Source: Eubacterium sp. (lineage in GTDB: Bacteria; Bacillota; Clostridia; Lachnospirales; Lachnospiraceae). From it: a stretch of 6,139 nucleotides of DNA. Shown piece after piece: positions 1-4,833 of this stretch; positions within the stretch are counted from its first letter, which is position 1, and the number at the start of each line of letters is the position of its first letter. Made by a program: the position numbers and the translations under genes. A model generated the notes under the pieces. That model had not been told where the DNA came from and did no database searches. It saw nothing but the letters and a program-made list of their open reading frames with translations. The stretch is from assembly GCA_024697885.1 (NCBI GenBank), contig JAILSA010000282.1, forward strand, positions 1 through 6,139. Direction: 5' to 3'.

Positions 1-140
1 TGGAGGTGTATGCCCTCCTAAATGAGTATGCCCAGAAAAAGGGAGTAAAAATCTACAACGCCACCCGCGGCGGCAACCTGGAGATTTTCCCAAGGGTAAA
101 ACTTGAAGATGTCTTAGAGAACAAGGAGATGGACGCATGA
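1..140 (+). CDS. 3' end of a probable MptE-like/DUF115-family surface-polysaccharide protein (partial)
   Basis: An open frame enters from the left edge (first full codon at 3) and ends at TGA 138-140, giving the last 45 residues of a protein that starts outside the window. The visible tail contains an amphipathic helix (VYALLNEYAQKKGVKIYN), then ATRGGNLEIFPRV and an acidic end (LEDVLENKEMDA). The pattern 'K-I-Y-N-A-T-x-G-G-x-L-E-x-F-x-R-V-x-L-E-D-V-L' is one I associate with the C-terminus of MptE-like/DUF115 proteins, which occur in flagellin-glycosylation (Maf) and surface-polysaccharide loci. That assignment rests on this short tail only. The stop overlaps the next start as ATGA at 137-140, so it is very likely cotranscribed and translationally coupled with kdsB. 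Coding status is fairly sure; the family is tentative. Confidence 0.6.
   Translation, partial: EVYALLNEYAQKKGVKIYNATRGGNLEIFPRVKLEDVLENKEMDA
123..128 (+). promoter_or_regulatory. Ribosome binding site of kdsB
   Basis: AAGGAG lies 8 bases before the ATG at 137, inside the end of the upstream gene. With the ATGA stop/start overlap it fixes the kdsB start and suggests translational coupling. Confidence 0.8.
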
Positions 141-880
141 AAATAATAGGTGTAATTCCGGCCCGCTACAAATCCAGTCGTTTTCCGGGGAAACCCCTGG
201 TTTCCATCTGTGGCAAACCCATGATTTACTGGGTTTACAAGCAGACAAGCAAGGTGGATGAGTTCGACGAAATTTATGTAGCCACTGACGATCAGCAAAT
301 CTTTGACACCTGTAAAAAATACAATATGAATGTCATTATGACCTCCGACCAGTGCGCTACCGGCTCAGATCGAGTGGCCGAAGTAGCCCAAAAGGTAGAG
401 GGAGACCTCTTTGTCAACATTCAGGGAGATGAGCCTGTGATCGAACCCGAGATGATTCGACAGGTGATTTCCATTTTCAAGGAGGACCCAGAGGTTTATT
501 TTGGCAGCCTAAAAAAAGAGATTACTGACCCTGAAGAAATTCAGGCCCAGAGCACTGTCAAGGTAGTTACCGATGACAGGGGAGATGCCATGTACTTCTC
601 CCGCTCTGTCATTCCATCCAATGTAAAGGATGGGAAGCTTGCCAGAGTCTTTCGCCATGTGGGAATCTATGCCTACAAAAAAGACTTTCTCCTGAATTTT
701 TCCTCCATGGAACAGACGGAGTTAGAGTTGGGCGAGGGAATTGAGCCCCTGAGGGCTATGCAAAAGGGATATAAGATGCGCCTAAAGGAGACAGAATACT
801 CTTCCATCGGTGTGGACTATCCGGAGCACGTAGCTCTGGTAGAAAAAGTTATGCGTGAAAAGGGATTGGATCGGGAATAA
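137..880 (+). CDS. kdsB: 3-deoxy-manno-octulosonate cytidylyltransferase (CMP-Kdo synthetase family)
   Basis: This 247-residue protein has the usual length and full motif set of the cytosolic KdsB family, which joins CMP from CTP to a 3-deoxy-2-ulosonic acid and releases pyrophosphate. Visible motifs are the nucleotide-binding loop IPARYKSSRFPGKPL (7-21), ATDD (49-52), TGSDRVAEVA (75-84), NIQGDEP with the metal-binding Asp98 (94-100), YFSRSVIPS (153-161), RHVGIYAY (173-180), EPLRAMQKG (203-211) and GVDYPEH with Asp227 (225-231). The ATG start overlaps the previous stop and has AAGGAG 8 bases upstream. It leads a three-gene set with an aldolase-like protein and a KdsC-type phosphatase, which fits making and activating an ulosonic acid. 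Family assignment is firm. The exact sugar (Kdo or another 3-deoxy-ulosonate) cannot be read from sequence, and finding the gene beside teichoic-acid genes is unusual because Kdo is best known from Gram-negative LPS and capsules. Confidence 0.9.
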   Translation: MKIIGVIPARYKSSRFPGKPLVSICGKPMIYWVYKQTSKVDEFDEIYVATDDQQIFDTCKKYNMNVIMTSDQCATGSDRVAEVAQKVEGDLFVNIQGDEPVIEPEMIRQVISIFKEDPEVYFGSLKKEITDPEEIQAQSTVKVVTDDRGDAMYFSRSVIPSNVKDGKLARVFRHVGIYAYKKDFLLNFSSMEQTELELGEGIEPLRAMQKGYKMRLKETEYSSIGVDYPEHVALVEKVMREKGLDRE

Positions 881-896
881 AATAATTTGAAATTCC

Positions 897-902
897 GGAG
901 GG
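897..902 (+). promoter_or_regulatory. Ribosome binding site deciding the aldolase start
   Basis: GGAGGG ends 8 bases before the ATG at 911. It lies downstream of the alternative in-frame TTG at 887, which has no purine-rich site in front of it, so the ATG at 911 is the likely start. The 30-base gap 881-910 holds this site and no recognisable promoter. Confidence 0.85.
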
Positions 903-910
903 ATTATGAG

Positions 911-2524
911 ATGAAACGAGTACAAATATTAGACTGTACCCTGCGAGATGGTGGCTATATCGTTGACAGCATGTTCGGCGACAATGCCATCAAGGGTATT
1001 ATTCAAGGCCTGACGGACAGCGGCATTGACGTGATTGAATGCGGTTTTCTCAAGGACCAGCCCCGTCAGGATGGCAGCACTGTCTTTAACTGCGCCGCCC
1101 AGGTCAGGCCATTTTTACCAATTGACCGCAGGCAGGCCTCTTATGTTTGCCTAGCGGACTACAGTCGCTATCACATTGACAATCTAGAGCCCTATGACGG
1201 CAGCTCTATTGACGGTGTAAGAGCCTGTTTTTTCAAAAATGAGCGCTATGATGTCATAGAATTTTGCAGACAGATCAAGGAAAAAGGCTACAAACTCTAT
1301 GTTCAGCCTGTAGACATTTTGGGTTACAACGACGGTGAACTCCTCGAGCTCATTGAATCCATTAATGAAATCGAACCCTATGCCTTCTCTATCGTGGATA
1401 CCTTTGGTTCCATGTACAAGGAAGATTTACAGAGGGTTTTTTATTTGGTAGAACACAACTTGTCGGGAAGTTCCAAAATCGGCTTCCACTCCCACAACAA
1501 CCTGCAGATGTCCTTTTCCCTGTCCCAGGAATTCATTGACATGACCCAGGGTCTGCGAGACATTGTAATCGATGCCACCATGTGCGGTATGGGGCGAGGC
1601 GCCGGCAATACCAATACAGAATTAGTGATGCAGTACATGAACCGTCGCTACAACAGCGGTTATGACATTGATGGAGTTTTGGACCTGATTGACAACTATA
1701 TTGACGGAATCCGGGCCCAGTACGAGTGGGGATATTCCGTTCCTTATTTTTTGGCAGGCTCCTACAGCGCCCACGTCAACAACATCACCTACTTATCCAA
1801 CAAGGCGGGAATTGCCAGCCGAGATATTAACTATCTTCTCAACCGCTTGGGTTCCGTGGACCGCAAGAGATACGACTACTCTCTTCTAGAGAATATCTAC
1901 ATGGAATACCAGTCCTCCTTCTGCGATGACCAGGCTTCCATCCAGATCCTAGAAGACCAGCTAAAGGGTCGAGATATTTTGATGCTTCTTCCCGGCTATA
2001 CCCTATCTAGTCACAGGGAGATAATTGACCAGTATATTAAGGACAAAAGACCTGTTATTATTTCCGTCAATCTCCTGTCCGATAAGTACCCAATTGACTA
2101 TGTTTATTTTAGCAACAAAAACCGTTATCAATATTGGAAAAATGCAGATGGATTTGACTCCTACAAAAAGATTGTCACCTCTAATGTGACGGTAGATTCT
2201 GCAAAGGATCAGATCATTATTGACTTTAACCGACTAGTTAAGTGCGGCTGGGAGCAGCTTGACAACTCAGGTATTCTCCTTCTCCGCCTCCTTGACCTTT
2301 TGTCAGTCCATTCCATTTCCATTGCCGGCTTTGACGGCTATCGCCACAGCGGTTCCTTTAACTACACCAAAAAGGACATGGAAAAAACCAGAAATACGGT
2401 AAACGCAGATGAGGCCAATAAAAACATATATGATATGTTGGAGGACTACATGAACACCAGAAAATCCAACTGCAAGATCAATTTTATCACCCCTTCCCTC
2501 TTTGAGAGGGCCATTGAGAAATGA
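911..2524 (+). CDS. Two-domain protein: DRE-TIM (HMGL-like) aldolase domain plus C-terminal MptE/DUF115-like Rossmann domain
   Basis: From the ATG at 911 this is a 537-residue protein. Residues 1 to about 290 form an HMGL-like (DRE-TIM metallolyase) barrel. It has ILDCTLRDGGY (6-16) with Arg12 and Asp13, IVDTFGSM (161-168), the metal-binding HxH in GFHSHNNLQ (His193, His195), and GMGRGAGNTNTE (226-237). This superfamily includes 4-hydroxy-2-oxovalerate aldolase, isopropylmalate and homocitrate synthases. The spacing and the WGYSVPYFLAG segment (273-283) match the 'aldolase catalytic domain' proteins of polysaccharide loci rather than the amino-acid pathway enzymes. A second domain from about residue 353 begins RDILMLLPGYTLSS and continues VIISVNLL...YVYFSNKNRYQYW (382-409), resembling the Rossmann-like part of MptE/DUF115 proteins. 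No signal peptide or membrane segment is seen, so it is probably cytosolic. Its place between kdsB and kdsC suggests a step in ulosonic acid synthesis, possibly pyruvate aldol addition to a sugar; that function is inference. Confidence 0.85.
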   Translation: MKRVQILDCTLRDGGYIVDSMFGDNAIKGIIQGLTDSGIDVIECGFLKDQPRQDGSTVFNCAAQVRPFLPIDRRQASYVCLADYSRYHIDNLEPYDGSSIDGVRACFFKNERYDVIEFCRQIKEKGYKLYVQPVDILGYNDGELLELIESINEIEPYAFSIVDTFGSMYKEDLQRVFYLVEHNLSGSSKIGFHSHNNLQMSFSLSQEFIDMTQGLRDIVIDATMCGMGRGAGNTNTELVMQYMNRRYNSGYDIDGVLDLIDNYIDGIRAQYEWGYSVPYFLAGSYSAHVNNITYLSNKAGIASRDINYLLNRLGSVDRKRYDYSLLENIYMEYQSSFCDDQASIQILEDQLKGRDILMLLPGYTLSSHREIIDQYIKDKRPVIISVNLLSDKYPIDYVYFSNKNRYQYWKNADGFDSYKKIVTSNVTVDSAKDQIIIDFNRLVKCGWEQLDNSGILLLRLLDLLSVHSISIAGFDGYRHSGSFNYTKKDMEKTRNTVNADEANKNIYDMLEDYMNTRKSNCKINFITPSLFERAIEK

Positions 2525-2526
2525 GG
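2523..2526 (+). promoter_or_regulatory. Ribosome binding site deciding the kdsC start
   Basis: GAGG overlaps the upstream TGA stop (2522-2524) and sits 5 bases before the ATG at 2532. It favours this ATG over the in-frame TTG at 2502, which would overlap the aldolase gene by 23 bases. Confidence 0.65.
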
Positions 2527-2531
2527 TAGCT

Positions 2532-3041
2532 ATGTCTAAGGACTTAAGTAAAATTAAACTATTTGCCATGGATGTGGACGGCACCCTGACCGACGGCAAA
2601 ATTTATATGGGAAATGAAGGCGAGGTTTGTAAGAGTTTCGATGTCAAAGACGGCCTGGGATTAAAAATTCTCATGTCCCAGGGTATAACCCCCGCCATCA
2701 TTACCGGCAGAAGGTCCCAAATCGTCCTAAATCGGGCCAAAGAGATTGGTATTGGCCAAATACACCAGGGAGTCAAAAACAAGGCTCAAAAGCTCTTACA
2801 GCTTATGGAGGACATGAATCTGACTCCAGACCAGGTGGCCTACATTGGCGATGACCTGAATGACCTGTCGGCCCTTAAGGTGGCAGGCATTACCTTTGCC
2901 CCGGCAGACTGTGGCAAACAAATCCTTCCCTATGTAGATTTTCACCTGACCAAAAAGGCGGGCCAGGCCCCAGTAAGGGAGGCCATAGACATGATTATAG
3001 ATTCTATGAATCTCGATTTTAGTGATTTTCTTGATTTATAA
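2532..3041 (+). CDS. kdsC: KdsC-type HAD phosphatase (3-deoxy-manno-octulosonate-8-phosphatase family)
   Basis: This is a 169-residue HAD phosphatase without a cap domain, the usual size for KdsC. Motif I is DVDGTLTDG (14-22) with nucleophile Asp14 and acid/base Asp16. Motif II is Thr58 in IITGR, the motif III lysine is probably Lys84, and motif IV is GDDLND (106-111) with Mg-binding Asp107. The tail AGQAPVREAIDMII (143-156) corresponds to the conserved AGGxGAVRE end of KdsC. In the Kdo pathway this enzyme removes the 8-phosphate before KdsB activates the sugar acid, which fits its position two genes after kdsB. The start is the ATG at 2532, only 7 bases after the aldolase stop; a TTG at 2502 would add an unconserved MRGPLRNEVA. 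Related HAD enzymes act on N-acylneuraminate 9-phosphates, so substrate is inferred from context. Confidence 0.87.
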   Translation: MSKDLSKIKLFAMDVDGTLTDGKIYMGNEGEVCKSFDVKDGLGLKILMSQGITPAIITGRRSQIVLNRAKEIGIGQIHQGVKNKAQKLLQLMEDMNLTPDQVAYIGDDLNDLSALKVAGITFAPADCGKQILPYVDFHLTKKAGQAPVREAIDMIIDSMNLDFSDFLDL

Positions 3042-3042
3042 T

Positions 3043-3095
3043 GAGAAAGCGAAGGCATCTAAATGTCTTCGCTTTCTCTTTATCTCTTATTTTTC
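3043..3095 (+). terminator. Rho-independent terminator between the convergent clusters, oriented for the + strand
   Basis: A 16-bp stem pairs 3043-3058 (GAGAAAGCGAAGGCAT) with 3063-3078 around a CTAA loop. It begins right after the kdsC stop and is followed by a T-rich run (3079-3095). The only non-Watson-Crick pair, 3055/3066, is G·U in + strand RNA but becomes C·A in - strand RNA. On the - strand the bases after the stem read ATTATAAATC, a poor U-tract. It therefore looks built mainly to stop the kdsB-kdsC transcript. The tarJ stop (3087-3089) lies inside the T-rich tail. It may also act on the opposite transcript, less efficiently. Confidence 0.85.
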
Positions 3096-4112
3096 CCAGA
3101 TCATAATAGTTTTTCCAAACATATTCTGTCGATCTAGCTCAAAAGCCTTTTTCATATCCTCCACGGTGTGGACATGAACAGTGGCTCCAATTATATTTTG
3201 CAAGTATTCCACAATCTCTGGATTGGACTGATAGAGTTCTATGGTCTTCTCAAAATCCACTCTTCCACTTCTGCTTGATCCAAACATGCGGAGTCCCTTT
3301 TCCAAAATCATGCGGGTGTTAATGGCCACAGGATTTTCCGATACTCCCAGAATAGAAATCGTTCCCTCTGGATTAATGTAATCGATAATCTGATTAATGG
3401 CCTTAGGAGAACCCTCGCCTCCCACGCACTCAAAGGCGTGATCCAGGCATAAGTCCTCTGGGATTCCATCTACCAAATAGGTCTCTTCTGCAAAGGAAAA
3501 ATCCATGAGTTTGGACTGGTCCATTCCGAAAATAAAAAGTTTAACCTGCGGAAACATAGCCTTAAAAAAGACGGCTGTGATATATCCTAGATTTCCATCT
3601 CCCCAAATTCCCACAGTCTCTCTTCTTTCATGGGCAATTTGATCAAATCTGGAAATAGCATGGACGCTGACAGAAACTAACTCTGTAAAGGCGGCCACCA
3701 AAGGATTTATGCCCTCAGGTAGTTTAAGCAGCCGGTCAGGGCCTAGGTTTACCAAATCCTGCATAAAACCGTCAAAACCAGAGGCTCTAAACTTAGATGT
3801 TCTCAAGTAGTTCTCTGCAATAATGGAATCTTTCTCCTGCGGGGTGTTGGGAATCATTACCACCCGATCTCCCACCTTGAAATTCCCAGTAGGATCATAT
3901 ATTACCTGACCAATAGACTCGTGAATCAAGGCCATGGGAAGTTTTTTCATCAAAATATCCTTAGACCTTACTCCCTGAAAATACCTTTGGTCCGCATGAC
4001 AAATAGAAAGGTGAGTTGGACGAACCAGCACTTCATTTTTGCAAAGATCAATATCTGAAAATTCCACCTCGATACGACCTGGAGCCACAAGGCGATATAC
4101 TGTATTTAACAT
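3087..4112 (-). CDS. tarJ: Ribulose-5-phosphate reductase (TarJ family, zinc-dependent MDR alcohol dehydrogenase)
   Basis: This 341-residue protein follows the TarJ/Bcs1-type family throughout and has its normal length. TarJ reduces D-ribulose 5-phosphate to D-ribitol 5-phosphate with NADPH, the first step of CDP-ribitol supply. Likely zinc ligands are Cys38 (SICHADQRY), His64 and Glu65 (ALIHES) and Glu144 (FTELVSVSVHAI). Other TarJ-like blocks are VVMIPNTP (84-91), IIAENYLRTS (97-106) and SGFDGFMQDL (111-120). The nucleotide-binding loop is GIWGDGNLGYITA (168-180), followed by HAFECVGGEGS (225-235) and ILGVSENPV (254-262). The ATG at 4112 lies 3 bases after the tarI stop, with GAGGGGAG 6 bases upstream. 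It is the last gene of the - strand cluster and ends inside the terminator tail. Cytosolic. A generic sorbitol dehydrogenase is excluded by the strong TarJ-type motifs and the tarI neighbour. Confidence 0.93.
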   Translation of the reverse strand: MLNTVYRLVAPGRIEVEFSDIDLCKNEVLVRPTHLSICHADQRYFQGVRSKDILMKKLPMALIHESIGQVIYDPTGNFKVGDRVVMIPNTPQEKDSIIAENYLRTSKFRASGFDGFMQDLVNLGPDRLLKLPEGINPLVAAFTELVSVSVHAISRFDQIAHERRETVGIWGDGNLGYITAVFFKAMFPQVKLFIFGMDQSKLMDFSFAEETYLVDGIPEDLCLDHAFECVGGEGSPKAINQIIDYINPEGTISILGVSENPVAINTRMILEKGLRMFGSSRSGRVDFEKTIELYQSNPEIVEYLQNIIGATVHVHTVEDMKKAFELDRQNMFGKTIMIWEK

Positions 4113-4115
4113 ATG

Positions 4116-4820
4116 TTACTCCCCTCTAATCAAAGCCTCCGCTACTCTGAGGTCATAAGGATAGGTAATCTTAATATTAAAGACCTCTCCCTCTACAAGG
4201 TGGACCTTTTCTCCCTTCATAACAAAGATTTTAGCCGCGTCTGTCAAGGTCTCCTTTTCCTCTTCCGAAAGGGATTCATACAGGCGTTTTAACTTAAGAG
4301 CATTAAAGGACTGTGGTGTCTGGCCCTGGTACATTTGACGGCGGTCTGGAATTTCAGAAATCAACTGATTATCCTGACTGCACACAATAGTATCTGTGGC
4401 GGCAACAGCTGTATCACAGGCACCATACTCTTTAACATATTTTATATTTTCCTCTATGATTCTCTCTGTCACAAAAGGACGAACAGAGTCGTGAGTGACA
4501 ACAATGGTCTCCTCATCCAAACCATAGTGTTCATCAATATAAGACAGGGAGTTCATAATGGTTTCATTTCTTGTAGGACCACCCTTAATAACTGCAATTC
4601 TATCCGTTTGTCCCAAATATTTTTTTATGAGATTTTGTGTCTGCTTCACCCACTCTTCTGGGCAGAGGACAATCACTTTTTCGAATTCATCATGTACATA
4701 AAACTTTTCCAGGGTGTGAATCAAAATTGGTTTGTCCCCAACTAACATATACTGCTTTGGTCGATCTACATTTCCCATTCGGCTGCCAATTCCGCCAGCC
4801 AATACCACTGCAAATATCAT
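4116..4820 (-). CDS. tarI: Ribitol-5-phosphate cytidylyltransferase (TarI family)
   Basis: This 234-residue GT-A-fold nucleotidyltransferase of the IspD/TarI family uses CTP and D-ribitol 5-phosphate to make CDP-ribitol, the donor for ribitol-phosphate polymers such as wall teichoic acid. Motifs are the CTP-binding loop LAGGIGSRMG (7-16) with Lys22 in RPKQY, GGPTRNETIMNSL (80-92), THDSVRPFVTERII (109-122) with Asp111, MYQGQTPQSFN (163-173), and FNIKITYPYDLRVAEALI (214-231) with Asp223. GSRMGNVDRPKQY and MYQGQTPQSF closely follow known TarI proteins. The start at 4820 has AGGAGGG 6 bases upstream, overlapping the stop of the preceding gene. It is directly followed by tarJ, the normal order. 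IspD, which acts on methylerythritol phosphate, is the main alternative but is disfavoured by these motifs and the tarJ partner. Confidence 0.93.
   Translation of the reverse strand: MIFAVVLAGGIGSRMGNVDRPKQYMLVGDKPILIHTLEKFYVHDEFEKVIVLCPEEWVKQTQNLIKKYLGQTDRIAVIKGGPTRNETIMNSLSYIDEHYGLDEETIVVTHDSVRPFVTERIIEENIKYVKEYGACDTAVAATDTIVCSQDNQLISEIPDRRQMYQGQTPQSFNALKLKRLYESLSEEEKETLTDAAKIFVMKGEKVHLVEGEVFNIKITYPYDLRVAEALIRGE
4119..4126 (-). promoter_or_regulatory. Ribosome binding site of tarJ
   Basis: GAGGGGAG on the - strand lies within the last codons of tarI and 6 bases before the tarJ ATG. Translation of the two genes is therefore likely coupled. Confidence 0.75.
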
Positions 4821-4826
4821 CCTTTT

Positions 4827-4833
4827 CCCTCCT
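4827..4833 (-). promoter_or_regulatory. Ribosome binding site of tarI
   Basis: AGGAGGG on the - strand lies 6 bases before the tarI ATG and shares bases with the TAG stop (4834-4832) of the upstream gene. It is a near-perfect Shine-Dalgarno match and supports cotranscription and coupling. Confidence 0.85.

Noticed and set aside
137..880. NeuA-type CMP-sialate synthetase instead of KdsB
   Set aside because: The IPARYxSSRFPGKPL, NIQGDEP, YFSRSxIP and HVGIYAY blocks are those of KdsB, and no neuB or neuC-like gene is visible.
887..910. In-frame TTG at 887 as start of the aldolase gene
   Set aside because: It would add MKFRRDYE, lacks a ribosome site, and its own sequence contains the GGAGGG that serves the ATG at 911; conserved homology begins right after that ATG.
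2502..2531. In-frame TTG at 2502 as start of kdsC
   Set aside because: It would overlap the aldolase gene and add ten residues not expected in KdsC; the ATG at 2532 has GAGG 5 bases upstream and gives the normal length.
4335..4745. 136-residue open frame on the + strand within tarI
   Set aside because: It is antisense to a gene with full TarI motifs and has no protein-like features of its own.
4116..4820. IspD (methylerythritol phosphate cytidylyltransferase) instead of TarI
   Set aside because: The same fold, but the motif details follow TarI and the next gene is tarJ.
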